Assembly (NCBI RefSeq): GCF_002266285.1
Contig: NZ_NPMS01000007.1
Location: forward strand, 1 to 64,000
Source of the DNA: Virgibacillus indicus
Lineage (GTDB): Bacteria > Bacillota > Bacilli > Bacillales > Amphibacillaceae
Length of the DNA stretch: 64,000 nucleotides
Reading direction: 5' to 3'
The translations under genes and the position numbers were made by a program. The notes beneath the pieces are model-generated. The model did not search any database, was not told the origin of the DNA, and saw only the letters and a program-made list of their open reading frames with translations. Below, in pieces: positions 53,706 through 63,104 of the stretch (its first letter is position 1; every line of letters begins with the position of its first letter).

Positions 53706-54638
53706 GTGCTTGAATTAGTAGATTTATCAAAGAAATTCAAACAAATTTATGCCGTGAAAAATTTAAATATGTTTATCGAGAAAGGTGAAATTATTGGTTT
53801 GCTTGGTCCCAATGGAGCAGGTAAATCAACAGCGATATCAATGCTGACCTCTTTAGTAGAGCCAACGGATGGCGATGTTCGTTTTCATAATAAAAGTATC
53901 TTGAAAAAGCCTGCACCCCTAAGGGCAGTTATTGGAATGGTTCCACAGGAAATTGCGCTATATGATGACTTAACAGCACAAGAAAACCTGCAATTTTTCG
54001 GGAGAATTTACCGGCTGAAAGGTGCTGTGCTTAAGAAGAAAATAGATGAAATTTTGGAATTGATCGGTTTAACCGATAGAAGAAAAGATGTTGTTAAAAC
54101 TTTTTCGGGCGGGATGAAACGGCGTCTTAATATAGGTGTGGCACTCCTGCATGATCCAGAAGTAATCGTCATGGATGAGCCGACTGTTGGCATTGACCCC
54201 CAATCGAGAAGCTATATACTCGAGACAGTAAAACGCTTGAATGCAGAAAGGCAAATGACTGTATTATATACAAGTCACTATATGGAAGAAGTAGAATTCC
54301 TTTGTGACCGCATCTATATCATGGATAAAGGTGATCTGATTGCTTCCGGAACAAAGGAGGAAATAAAACGGATTCTCTCCGCAGAAAAAACGATTTCCAT
54401 TAAAGCTGACAGATTTAATGATACCTTCATTGATTTATTAGAGCAGAATCCAACTATAAATCGTGTAGTGGCAGAGGAAAAAGAAGTAACCATCATAACT
54501 GCAAAAGAGACTAATTTATTTTCTGATTTAATCAAAATGGCAGAGGATACAGGAATTGAGCTAAACTCTGTCGATGTAAAAACTCCGACACTTGAGGATG
54601 TCTTCCTGCATCTTACCGGAAGAGCTTTGAGAGATTAA
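53706..54638 (+). CDS. ABC-2 exporter ATPase
   Basis: The 310-residue ATPase has Walker A LLGPNGAGKSTAIS, signature FSGGMKRRLNIGVA, Walker B VIVMDEPTVGIDP and a C-terminal regulatory region of the drug/lantibiotic type. GTG 53706 lies 8 bases after AGGAGG; ATG 53700 is too close to it. It heads a three-gene exporter operon. Confidence 0.9.
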   Translation: MLELVDLSKKFKQIYAVKNLNMFIEKGEIIGLLGPNGAGKSTAISMLTSLVEPTDGDVRFHNKSILKKPAPLRAVIGMVPQEIALYDDLTAQENLQFFGRIYRLKGAVLKKKIDEILELIGLTDRRKDVVKTFSGGMKRRLNIGVALLHDPEVIVMDEPTVGIDPQSRSYILETVKRLNAERQMTVLYTSHYMEEVEFLCDRIYIMDKGDLIASGTKEEIKRILSAEKTISIKADRFNDTFIDLLEQNPTINRVVAEEKEVTIITAKETNLFSDLIKMAEDTGIELNSVDVKTPTLEDVFLHLTGRALRD

Positions 54639-54653
54639 GAGGGGGACAATCAA

Positions 54654-55916
54654 TTGATAGGACAAATCATAAAAAAACAATTGCTCCTGTTATGGCGCAA
54701 CCCCATGCAGCTGGTGCTGCTGGCAGGTCTCCCTATAATTCTGATTGCAATTTTGGGTACAGCGCTCAGTGGAATGATGGAGGGCGGCAGTCCGAATATA
54801 AATATGAAAATCGGCTTTATCAACCATGGGGATGAGGAAAAACAAATAGATCAATTTATTGCTGATATGGAAGAAGAACTGCCTTCTGAAACAGTGGAAT
54901 CGATACGGCCAGCAGTAGAGCAGTGGAAACCGGCAGCTATGCTGAAAGATGTTTTTGACAATGAAGAGCTCAAAGAGATGACTCAGTTTAATGAAGCTCA
55001 ACCGGCTGAACGGGATAAAATCCTGGCAGACGATTCGTATACAGCCGTTATTGAAATCCCTGAGAACTTCACATATGAAACATTAGAGAACAGGATTCTT
55101 GATAAAACAAATGAACCTGCACTGAATGTTTCGCTGAATAATGGGCATCAAATTGGTTCAAGTATTGTCAACGATATTCTTCATCAATTTCAGGAACAGC
55201 TTACATTAGGAGAGTTTCTTGCAAATGAAGGTATTGACCAGACGGTACTGCAATTGGATGAGGGTTTAGTTCCAGGAGATAAAACTTCAATCAGTCAAAA
55301 AAATCCTGTTAGTGCAAAGGATTACTATGCTGTTGGGATGGCTGTGATGAACGTACTGTTTATTGCCTCAACAATCGGTTCTATCGCTTTTCTTGAAAGA
55401 CAAATTCATGTATTTGATCGCGTGATTTTGGCAAATGTTTCACGATGGATTTATTTTATTGGCACATTTATTTCAGCAAGCATAATCAGTGCTTTGCATT
55501 TGCTGATTGTGTATGGTTTTGCCTGGGCAGTCTATGGTGTTTCCTGGCCAAACCTTGCTGCGTTTTTCACCGTAACACTGGCATTTGCGATTGCAGTTGG
55601 AGGTATTGCCGTACTGCTTACAGCAATTAGCTATCGCTTTAACTCTGAAGTGATTATAAACTTTTTCTCAGGAATTATTGTAACACTGATGGCAGTACTT
55701 GGTGGAAGCTTTTTTCCAATTGGAGATTCTTCGCCATTCATCAGAATGCTTGGGAATCTGACACCAAATGGAGCGGGAATGTCCTCGTATTTGAAAATAA
55801 TCAGGGGTGACGGAATAGTTGAAATCAGCAGTCATCTCTTATTTTTGGCGGTATTTGCACTCGTTGCCATCATCATTGCAGCATTAAGCTTTCCTAAAAG
55901 GGGGGCATCCATATGA
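54654..55916 (+). CDS. ABC-2 type permease subunit 1
   Basis: The 420-residue protein has one N-terminal helix (QLVLLAGLPIILIAILGTAL), a large external domain of about 190 residues, and five C-terminal helices with the ABC-2 pattern, including FFPIGDSSPFIRMLGNLTPN. The start is TTG after GAGGGGG. It overlaps the next permease gene by 4 bases, which suggests a heterodimer. Confidence 0.87.
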   Translation: MIGQIIKKQLLLLWRNPMQLVLLAGLPIILIAILGTALSGMMEGGSPNINMKIGFINHGDEEKQIDQFIADMEEELPSETVESIRPAVEQWKPAAMLKDVFDNEELKEMTQFNEAQPAERDKILADDSYTAVIEIPENFTYETLENRILDKTNEPALNVSLNNGHQIGSSIVNDILHQFQEQLTLGEFLANEGIDQTVLQLDEGLVPGDKTSISQKNPVSAKDYYAVGMAVMNVLFIASTIGSIAFLERQIHVFDRVILANVSRWIYFIGTFISASIISALHLLIVYGFAWAVYGVSWPNLAAFFTVTLAFAIAVGGIAVLLTAISYRFNSEVIINFFSGIIVTLMAVLGGSFFPIGDSSPFIRMLGNLTPNGAGMSSYLKIIRGDGIVEISSHLLFLAVFALVAIIIAALSFPKRGASI

Positions 55917-57028
55917 TAGGAATTTTACTGGCGAAATTCAGGATGTTTATTAGAAATCCATTTGTATTTGTGCTATTCACGGGAATGTCTATTGGTTTTG
56001 CACTTATGGTAGGCGGAACCGGAGGAGCATCCACCATTCATGTTCCCGTATATGCGGAAGATGATTCAGTAAAGGATTCTTTCATTGGCGAGAAACTAAA
56101 AACAAATGAAGCCTATTCCTTTAACTGGATTTCTGAAGAAGAAATGAAGGAGCAGATTTCCAATGGAAAAGCAGAAGCTGGAGCAATACTTTCAGAGAAT
56201 GATTTTCAAATAATTGTTGGTGTCGATTCAGCGAATGCTTCAATGATTGAAGAAACCATCCGTGGAGCATATGTGGAGAAGTTAAGACAGGAACAAATTC
56301 TGGAAGCATCGAATGCTGAATCAGAAAGCGAAAAAGAAAAAGTGCTGGAAGAACTGGAGGCTGCAAAAAACTCACCAGCTTTTACCATTAAAACAAGCAG
56401 CCTCGGAGGATCAGATACGGTAGTATATGATAATACATTTCATTCCCTGTTTGGATTTACATTATTCTTTGTCATTTACACAATTGCATATAATTTATTG
56501 CCTGTATTAATAGAGAAAAAAGATGGGATTTGGGATAGGATGATCCTGTCGCCTGTGAAAAAGTGGGAAATGTATGTGGCTAATTTAATTTACAGCTTTT
56601 TTGAAGGGTATTTGCAGGTCCTGATAATCTTTCTTGTTTTCCGTTACTGGGTCGGGGTTGATTTTAATGGCAGATTCGCGGAGACCTTGTTGCTGCTGAT
56701 GCCTTATGTTTTTGCGATCGTTGCATTATCCATTTTCCTTACAGCAGTGACGAAAACTGTGCAGCAATTTAATGCAGTGATTCCGATTGTTGCTGTCAGC
56801 ATGGCGATGATTGGCGGGGCATATTGGCCGATCGAAATCGTTGAATCAAAAATCCTGCTGGCATTATCCAAAATTAATCCTGTTACCTATGGAATGGAAG
56901 TGCTGAATGGTACTGCTGTTTATGGCTATCCTCTGGAGGAATTGCTGTATCCAATCAGTATATTGCTTCTAATGGGGGTAGTGCTGACAGGTATTGGTAT
57001 TCATTTAATGGAAAGAAGACATGTTTAA
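55913..57028 (+). CDS. ABC-2 type permease subunit 2
   Basis: The 371-residue partner has the same layout: helix near residues 12-35, external coiled region with QEQILEASNAESESEKEKVL, and five helices with VLIEKKDGIWDRMILSPVKK before the first and GGAYWPIEIVESKILLALSK near the end. Family permeases move drugs, peptides or lipids outward. Confidence 0.87.
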   Translation: MIGILLAKFRMFIRNPFVFVLFTGMSIGFALMVGGTGGASTIHVPVYAEDDSVKDSFIGEKLKTNEAYSFNWISEEEMKEQISNGKAEAGAILSENDFQIIVGVDSANASMIEETIRGAYVEKLRQEQILEASNAESESEKEKVLEELEAAKNSPAFTIKTSSLGGSDTVVYDNTFHSLFGFTLFFVIYTIAYNLLPVLIEKKDGIWDRMILSPVKKWEMYVANLIYSFFEGYLQVLIIFLVFRYWVGVDFNGRFAETLLLLMPYVFAIVALSIFLTAVTKTVQQFNAVIPIVAVSMAMIGGAYWPIEIVESKILLALSKINPVTYGMEVLNGTAVYGYPLEELLYPISILLLMGVVLTGIGIHLMERRHV

Positions 57029-57060
57029 AGTTATAATCAAATTAAAAGTAGTGAACACAG

Positions 57061-57097
57061 AAAATAGCTCCGTTCAAAATGAACGGAGCTATTTTTT
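57061..57097 (+). terminator. Rho-independent terminator after the ABC exporter operon
   Basis: AAAATAGCTCCGTTC pairs with GAACGGAGCTATTTT over 15 positions, then T residues. Confidence 0.95.
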
Positions 57098-57154
57098 GTG
57101 TTTAATGTCCATAGAACTATTTCTTTTTTAAAAAATGTAAATTCCCCTGAAATC

Positions 57155-57168
57155 TTGACGCCGGTCAA
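57155..57168 (+). promoter_or_regulatory. Crp/Fnr-like operator upstream of the P-type ATPase gene
   Basis: TTGAC-N4-GTCAA is a perfect palindrome of the Fnr type (consensus TTGAT-N4-ATCAA). Its centre lies 29.5 bases before the TATGAT box (57191-57196), i.e. about -41.5 relative to the expected start. No good -35 box is at the right distance from TATGAT, which fits an activator-dependent promoter. Confidence 0.65.
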
Positions 57169-57254
57169 ATCTATTTAGTCGAGAATCAATTATGATAAAA
57201 CCATAAAGAAATTATAATTCTAAATAAGTACCTATAAAAAGGAGAAGATGAAGC

Positions 57255-59153
57255 ATGTTTATTCAATGGGTAAATAAGTATAAAAAACAAATTACATTTT
57301 TATCAGGAGCTTTATTAATTTTAGCATTGATTGTTAATATTGCAGGTTATTATGATATCCGTCAAACTATTTTGATTATCACAACCGTAATCGCCGGTGT
57401 GCCAATTTTCATCAAGGCATTTCAGGCCCTTCGCATGAAAGCTTTCAGTATTGAATTGCTTGTAACAATCGCTGTAATCGGTGCACTGTTTATTGGTGAA
57501 TATGTAGAATCCGCTGTTGTTACCTTTCTGTTCTTATTCGGGGACTACTTGGAAGTACGCACATTGCAAAAAACACGTTCTTCCTTAAAGGAACTGGTTG
57601 ATATGGCACCACAGGAAGCAACTGTTGCCCGTGATGGCAACACGCTGACGATTCCAGTGGAAGAAGTGGTGGAAGGAGATCGCGTAATTATTCGCTCTGG
57701 TGGCAAAGTTCCAGTTGATGGCAGTATTGTAACAGGGCAGGCTTCCCTAAATGAAGCTGCAGTTACAGGAGAATCAGTACCCGCAACGAAAAAACAGGAG
57801 GATAATGTTTTCAGTGGAACGATTGTTGATAATGGATACATTGAAATTGTTGCAGAAAAAGTTGGTGATGATACAACCTTTGCTAAAATTATCGAGCTGG
57901 TTGAAGAGGCACAGGAATCTAAATCAAAAACTGAGAAGTTTCTGGATAAATTTGCAAACTTTTATACCCCAGCCGTTGTTGTATTATCTGTTCTAGTCTA
58001 TCTATTAACAAGGGATCTTCACTTAGCAATCACCTTCCTTGTTGTAGCTTGTCCTGGTGCACTTGTCATTGGTGCTCCGGTTTCTAACGTTGCAGGAATA
58101 GGAAATGGTGCGAAGAATGGGGTTCTTGTTAAAGGTGGAGAGGTCATGGATAAGTTCTCCAAAGTAGACACCCTGGTTTTCGATAAAACTGGAACCCTTA
58201 CAAAAGGGAAACCAGAAATAACTGATATAAAAACATTTAACGGTCAAGAAGAGAATAAATTGCTGCAGCTTGTTGCTCAAGCAGAAACTATTTCGGAACA
58301 TCACTTAGGACAGACAATTGTAAAAGAAGCCAAAACAAGAAATATTGCTCTGGATCAAGAACCTGAAAAAAGTGAGGTAATCAAAGGAAATGGAATCCGT
58401 GTCACACTGGCAGGGCATGTACTGGCAATTGGAAATCGTAAATTGATGAAGGCTGAAGCAATTGAAATTCCGAAAGATGTTGCAGACTATGCTGTAGAAC
58501 GTGAAAAAGCAGGAAATACCGCTATCTTCGCATCTGTAGATGGAAAAGTTTCCGGTATCTTCTCAATCGCTGATCAAATCCGGGAAGATGCACCAAAAGC
58601 ACTGGCACAGATGAGAAAGAATGGCATAAAGAAAATTGTAATGCTGACAGGCGACAACAAACACACGGCAGAACTGGTTGCCAACCAACTGGGATTAGAT
58701 GAATTCCATGCAGAACTATTACCGGAAGATAAAGTAGAATTTGTAAAACAATTAAAAGAGTCAGGGCATGTCGTAGCAATGGCAGGAGATGGAATCAATG
58801 ATGCACCAGCGATTGCAACAGCAGATATCGGACTGGCAATGGGCGAGGGCGGAACCGACGTCTCGATGGAAACCGCAGATGTTGTTCTGATGGCGGATAA
58901 ACTAATGCAATTCTCACATGCTTACTCGCTATCGAAAGCAACCATCCGCAACATGAAACAAAACACCTTCCTCTCAGTTGGAATTGTCTTCGTTCTGCTT
59001 GCAGGCGTCTTAGCAGGAAGTGTTCATTTAGCTTCCGGTATGTTCATCCATGAAGCAAGTGTCCTGCTTGTTATCCTGAATGCAATGCGACTGATTCGAT
59101 TTAACCGTAAAGACAGGAGAGAAGAATCACACGTAGAAGTAGCACCTGCGTAA
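57255..59153 (+). CDS. Heavy-metal translocating P1B-type ATPase with CPG motif
   Basis: The 632-residue pump has no N-terminal metal-binding domain. Motifs are TGES in AAVTGESVPATKK, the membrane motif VVACPGALVIGAPVSNVAG, phosphorylation site DKTGTLTKGKPE, SEHHLGQTIVKEAK and GDGINDAPAIATADIG. The usual CPC/SPC is CPG here and the usual HP dipeptide is HH, so metal choice is unclear. Its promoter shares an operator with the HMA protein at 59270, so the two are probably one metal-handling regulon, with the HMA protein supplying the missing metal-binding domain. Confidence 0.88.
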   Translation: MFIQWVNKYKKQITFLSGALLILALIVNIAGYYDIRQTILIITTVIAGVPIFIKAFQALRMKAFSIELLVTIAVIGALFIGEYVESAVVTFLFLFGDYLEVRTLQKTRSSLKELVDMAPQEATVARDGNTLTIPVEEVVEGDRVIIRSGGKVPVDGSIVTGQASLNEAAVTGESVPATKKQEDNVFSGTIVDNGYIEIVAEKVGDDTTFAKIIELVEEAQESKSKTEKFLDKFANFYTPAVVVLSVLVYLLTRDLHLAITFLVVACPGALVIGAPVSNVAGIGNGAKNGVLVKGGEVMDKFSKVDTLVFDKTGTLTKGKPEITDIKTFNGQEENKLLQLVAQAETISEHHLGQTIVKEAKTRNIALDQEPEKSEVIKGNGIRVTLAGHVLAIGNRKLMKAEAIEIPKDVADYAVEREKAGNTAIFASVDGKVSGIFSIADQIREDAPKALAQMRKNGIKKIVMLTGDNKHTAELVANQLGLDEFHAELLPEDKVEFVKQLKESGHVVAMAGDGINDAPAIATADIGLAMGEGGTDVSMETADVVLMADKLMQFSHAYSLSKATIRNMKQNTFLSVGIVFVLLAGVLAGSVHLASGMFIHEASVLLVILNAMRLIRFNRKDRREESHVEVAPA

Positions 59154-59195
59154 TCAAGTAAGTGGTTCCTGCTTTTTAAAAGAATCAAACAAAAA

Positions 59196-59209
59196 TTGAC
59201 CTGCGTCAA
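59196..59209 (+). promoter_or_regulatory. Crp/Fnr-like operator upstream of the HMA protein gene
   Basis: TTGAC-N4-GTCAA is repeated here, centred again 29.5 bases before a TATAAT box (59232-59237). The identical spacing in two promoters argues for a functional activator site. Confidence 0.65.
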
Positions 59210-59269
59210 GGAATGCAATCAGAAACACTTTTATAATAAAGATATAAGAAAACAAAGGAGAGATTCGAT

Positions 59270-59479
59270 ATGACAACAGCTAAATTTCAATTAGAACCAT
59301 TAACTTGTCCATCCTGTATTAAAAAAATTGAAGGCAAACTAAGCAAAATGGATGGGGTGGTAGAAGCAAAGGTATTGTTTAACTCCAGTAAAGTGAAAGC
59401 AACTTTTAGTGAAGATCAGGTTACTGCTGATGAGTTAAAAATAACTATTGAAAAGTTAGGGTATCCAGTAATTGCATAG
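59270..59479 (+). CDS. Heavy-metal-associated (HMA) domain protein
   Basis: The 69-residue protein is one ferredoxin-like HMA domain with the metal motif LTCPSCIKKIEGKL (CxxC) and a closing ELKITIEKLGYPVIA. Such proteins carry Cu or Zn in the cytosol to P1B ATPases. It starts after AAAGGAGAG and follows the ATPase gene, but has its own promoter with the shared operator. Confidence 0.9.
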   Translation: MTTAKFQLEPLTCPSCIKKIEGKLSKMDGVVEAKVLFNSSKVKATFSEDQVTADELKITIEKLGYPVIA

Positions 59480-59492
59480 AGATTGATGAAAT

Positions 59493-59526
59493 TAGAACCC
59501 CGCCTTTGGTTTATAAAGTGGGGTTC
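59493..59526 (+). terminator. Rho-independent terminator after the HMA gene
   Basis: GAACCCCGCCTTT pairs with AAAGTGGGGTTC and T-rich sequence follows. Confidence 0.75.
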
Positions 59527-59635
59527 AATTCCTTTTTAGAAGAACTTTTGTAAACAAGTACCAGCCAAAAATAGGTTTATGCTGCTTTATTTTCCTGTAT
59601 AATAGAATTAGAGATTAACAGAGAGGAGAGGCAGC

Positions 59636-60595
59636 GTGAAAAAGAAGAAACTTTGGATGAAAATAGGGATAGGACTGCTTTCTATTCTTTTAATTATAGA
59701 TATTACTGCCAGCTTTTATTTCTATAATCTGGCCATCGAACGTAATGTGAAAGACTTTCTAGTTGGAAACTCAGATTTGGAAGTGTCCGCCGAAGCAATG
59801 GATGTATTCATTGATGGTGACTGGCGAGAGTGGGTGGACAATCAGGATTTTGAGCAATGGGAAATGGAATCCTATGACGGTCTGAAGCTGCAGGGATATT
59901 ATTTAGAAGCAAAGGAACCAACGGATAAAACAGTTGTACTGGCACATGGCTATCTGGGCCGGGCTAGGGATATGGGGCTGTATGGACAGTATTATTATGA
60001 AGAGCTTGGCTATAACATATTTACTGCTGACCTGAGAGGACATGGACAAAGTGAAGGGGAATACATTGGATTTGGCTGGCATGATCGTCTGGATTACCTG
60101 GACTGGATTGATAAAGTGCTTGAAAGGACGGGATCAGATTCAGAGATTGTACTTCATGGTGTATCCATGGGTGCTGCCACAATGCTTATGACCAGCGGTG
60201 AGGATCTTCCTGAAAATGTAAAAGCAATTGTAGCTGACAGTCCATATACAAGTGTATATGATATGTTTGATTATCAAATGGGGCGCATGTTTCATTTACC
60301 GGCATTCCCTATTTTGCCAAGTACCAGTCTAATAACACAAATGAGGGCAGGTTACTCGTTAACAGAGGCCTCGGCACTGGATCAGGTTAAAAAAGCAGAA
60401 GTTCCAATTTTATATATTCACGGAAATGCTGATACATTCGTACCAACTTCAATGACGGAAGAATTATATAAAAATACGAAAAGTAATGCGGAAATGATTA
60501 CCTTTGATGATGCCGGACATGGAGAAGCTTTTGTCACACAAAAGAATCGCTATATTAATAAAATGAATGCATTTTTAAATAAATATATAGATTAG
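59636..60595 (+). CDS. Membrane-anchored alpha/beta hydrolase
   Basis: The 319-residue protein has an N-terminal membrane anchor (IGIGLLSILLIIDITASFYF) and an alpha/beta hydrolase domain: oxyanion region VVLAHGYLGRARDMGLYG, nucleophile HGVSMGAATML (GxSxG), Asp in YIHGNADTFVPTS and His in DDAGHGEAF. The GTG start follows GAGAGGAGAGG. It resembles YqkD/BAAT-like hydrolases of unknown substrate, with the active site probably outside the membrane. Confidence 0.87.
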   Translation: MKKKKLWMKIGIGLLSILLIIDITASFYFYNLAIERNVKDFLVGNSDLEVSAEAMDVFIDGDWREWVDNQDFEQWEMESYDGLKLQGYYLEAKEPTDKTVVLAHGYLGRARDMGLYGQYYYEELGYNIFTADLRGHGQSEGEYIGFGWHDRLDYLDWIDKVLERTGSDSEIVLHGVSMGAATMLMTSGEDLPENVKAIVADSPYTSVYDMFDYQMGRMFHLPAFPILPSTSLITQMRAGYSLTEASALDQVKKAEVPILYIHGNADTFVPTSMTEELYKNTKSNAEMITFDDAGHGEAFVTQKNRYINKMNAFLNKYID

Positions 60596-60604
60596 CAGTT
60601 TAAA

Positions 60605-60635
60605 GGTTTTCTGTCTTCGGACAGAAAACCCTTTT
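60605..60635 (+). terminator. Rho-independent terminator after the hydrolase gene
   Basis: GGTTTTCTGTC and GACAGAAAACC flank a TTCG tetraloop and are followed by CTTTT. Confidence 0.95.
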
Positions 60636-60666
60636 AAACTAAAATGGCGGCTTATTTCTATGTTTA

Positions 60667-60771
60667 TTCATTAATTAAATGAATTTTTGTTTATAATAAT
60701 ACATAAAAATGTATAAATATAAATAAAAATTCATAAATATACTTGATTAATGAACCCAAAACTTCTATAAT
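60667..60771 (+). promoter_or_regulatory. argC promoter with ArgR/AhrC-type boxes
   Basis: The promoter TTGATT (60743-60748)-17-TATAAT (60766-60771) is preceded by AT-rich palindromes such as TTCATTAATTAAATGAA (60667-60683) and imperfect copies (AAATTCATAAATATAC). These resemble ARG boxes bound by ArgR/AhrC when arginine is plentiful. The exact operator is not fixed by inspection. Confidence 0.6.
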
Positions 60772-60809
60772 AATGAATAATTTAATAAATGGAGGAAGGG
60801 AAGAGTTTC

Positions 60810-61850
60810 GTGAAAAAAGCAGCAATTATAGGTGGAACGGGTTATGGAGCAATTGAACTAATCAGGCTTATTCAAATGCATGAATATATACATCTGGAAA
60901 AAATTATATCTCATTCACAGCATAAAAAGCAACTTTATTCATTTTATCCGCATTTAACTAATTTTATAGATGATCCAATGGAGGAATTAGAGATTGACAG
61001 TTTGAAAGAGGAAGTGGATATAATTTTCTTCGCAACGCCAGCTGGTGTAACGAAGAAGCTTATCCCCAAGCTGATAGACTCATCTGTACAATGTATTGAT
61101 TTATCAGGTGATCTCAGGATCAGCTCAAGAGAGCAGTATGAACACTGGTATAAAGGTGAGGCAGCTCCGCAAGTTGCATTGGATCTGGCAGTTTATGGAA
61201 TGCCGGAATTATATAAAGAACAAATAAAAGGTGCAAGGGTAATTTCCAATCCTGGATGTTTTCCAACATCTGCCATCCTTGGATTGTATCCAGCACTTGA
61301 GCAGAAAATAATTCAGCCTAATCCCATCATTATTGATGGAAAGACTGGCGTATCAGGTGCTGGCAGGACACCATCAGCGATGACTCATTTTTCAGAGACG
61401 AATGATAATCTGAAAGCTTACAAAATCGGAAAGCATCAGCATATTCCTGAAATTGACCAATATCTGTCGACCGCAGTAAATGAACAGGTGTCTTCTGTTT
61501 TCACGACCCATTTGATTCCGATGACACGCGGGCTGGTCTGCACTATGTATGGACAATTGACAGAAGGAATAACTACAGAGGGTGTCGTCAGTTTATACAA
61601 AAATTATTATGAATCCGCTCCGTTTGTCAGGATCCGTCCAGAAGGAGAGTTTCCTGTTACGAAAGATGTTTACGGAAGTAACTTTTGTGACATCGGATTT
61701 TATGCAGATAAACGAACAAATCAGCTAATTATTGTTTCTGCAATAGATAATTTAGTAAAAGGAGCAGCTGGTCAGGCAATACAAAATGCAAATATAATGA
61801 ATGGCTGGGAAGAAGGCCACGGGTTAAACTCAATACCAATGTATCCATAA
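60810..61850 (+). CDS. argC: N-acetyl-gamma-glutamyl-phosphate reductase
   Basis: The 346-residue enzyme has the NADP-binding start KAAIIGGTGYGAIELIRLIQ, the catalytic Cys in VISNPGCFPTSAILGLYPAL and the His region TPSAMTHFSETNDNLKAYK. It reduces N-acetylglutamyl phosphate in arginine synthesis. GTG 60810 gives the family length (about 345) although an upstream ATG exists. It is the first gene of argCJBD. Confidence 0.96.
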   Translation: MKKAAIIGGTGYGAIELIRLIQMHEYIHLEKIISHSQHKKQLYSFYPHLTNFIDDPMEELEIDSLKEEVDIIFFATPAGVTKKLIPKLIDSSVQCIDLSGDLRISSREQYEHWYKGEAAPQVALDLAVYGMPELYKEQIKGARVISNPGCFPTSAILGLYPALEQKIIQPNPIIIDGKTGVSGAGRTPSAMTHFSETNDNLKAYKIGKHQHIPEIDQYLSTAVNEQVSSVFTTHLIPMTRGLVCTMYGQLTEGITTEGVVSLYKNYYESAPFVRIRPEGEFPVTKDVYGSNFCDIGFYADKRTNQLIIVSAIDNLVKGAAGQAIQNANIMNGWEEGHGLNSIPMYP

Positions 61851-61867
61851 GAAAGGGTGAAAAATCA

Positions 61868-63094
61868 ATGATTACTGCAACAGAAAAGAGTATTCAAATT
61901 ATTGAAGAGGGGCATATAACAAGTCCGAAAGGTTTTACAGCAGGGGGGGTACATTGCGGACTTCGAAAAACAAAGCTTGACTTTGGCTGGCTCCACTCGG
62001 AAATACCAGCTGCTGCTGCAGGTGTTTATACATTGAACTCCTTTCAGGCTGCGCCACTAAAGGTTACGAAAAATAGTCTTGAAAAATCAAAAAAGCTGCA
62101 GACAATTGTCGTGAATTCAGCCAATGCCAATGCATGTACCGGAAAGCAGGGCTATAGCGATGCATTGGAAATGCAAAAGCTCACGGCGGAACAAATGGGA
62201 GTAGAGACTGACCATGTAGCTGTATCATCAACAGGGCTTATTGGTGTCCCGCTTCCAATGGATAAAATCCGTTCAGGTATCGGGATGCTTGGAAAAGAAG
62301 CAGATACTTCACCTGAAAATTTTGAGAAAGCTATTTTAACTACAGATACTGTAACGAAGCATCTTGCTGCTCAAGTGGAAATCGATGGGAAAATGATCAC
62401 AATTGGCGGTGCGGCAAAAGGATCTGGAATGATCCATCCAAATATGGCAACAATGCTTTCCTTCATTACGACAGACGCTGCGGTTGAACAGAAAAGTCTG
62501 CAGTCTGCTTTAAAGTCTGCAACTGACAACACATTTAATATGATCACGGTTGATGGAGATTGCAGCACAAATGATATGGTGCTGGTGATGGCGAACGGTA
62601 TGCAAAAAAATAAGCCATTAAATGAGTCTCACCCTGAGTGGGATAAATTTTTTGAGGCATTTCAATTTGTATGTCAGGGGCTTGCAAAGCTAATCGCTAA
62701 AGACGGAGAAGGCGCGACAAAGCTGATTGAAGTTAACGTAACTGGAGCACCTTCAGAAATTGCTGCAAGACAAGTAGCAAAGGCGATAATTTCCTCGAAT
62801 TTAGTCAAAACAGCAATTTATGGAGCTGACCCTAACTGGGGAAGAATTGTTTGTGCAGTTGGCTACAGTGAACAGCCGATTGATGCAGACAAAGTGGGTA
62901 TTTCTCTAGGCGATATTGCAGTTGTAAAAGATGGACTGCCACTGGATTTTGATGAAGGAGAAGGGAAACTATACCTGCAAAATGAAAATGTCAAACTGAT
63001 TGTGAATTTAAACATCGGTGAATACGAAGCGACTGCATGGGGCTGTGATTTGACCTATGATTATGTCAAAATTAATGCTTCCTACCGGACATGA
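61868..63094 (+). CDS. argJ: Bifunctional ornithine acetyltransferase / N-acetylglutamate synthase
   Basis: The 408-residue protein has the self-cleavage site region HPNMATMLSFITTDA (Thr nucleophile after Ala-like position in NMATML), an early VVNSANANACTG and the end GCDLTYDYVKINASYRT. ArgJ recycles the acetyl group from N-acetylornithine to glutamate. It begins 17 bases after argC. Confidence 0.96.
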   Translation: MITATEKSIQIIEEGHITSPKGFTAGGVHCGLRKTKLDFGWLHSEIPAAAAGVYTLNSFQAAPLKVTKNSLEKSKKLQTIVVNSANANACTGKQGYSDALEMQKLTAEQMGVETDHVAVSSTGLIGVPLPMDKIRSGIGMLGKEADTSPENFEKAILTTDTVTKHLAAQVEIDGKMITIGGAAKGSGMIHPNMATMLSFITTDAAVEQKSLQSALKSATDNTFNMITVDGDCSTNDMVLVMANGMQKNKPLNESHPEWDKFFEAFQFVCQGLAKLIAKDGEGATKLIEVNVTGAPSEIAARQVAKAIISSNLVKTAIYGADPNWGRIVCAVGYSEQPIDADKVGISLGDIAVVKDGLPLDFDEGEGKLYLQNENVKLIVNLNIGEYEATAWGCDLTYDYVKINASYRT

Positions 63095-63104
63095 GGTGAA
63101 TGTG

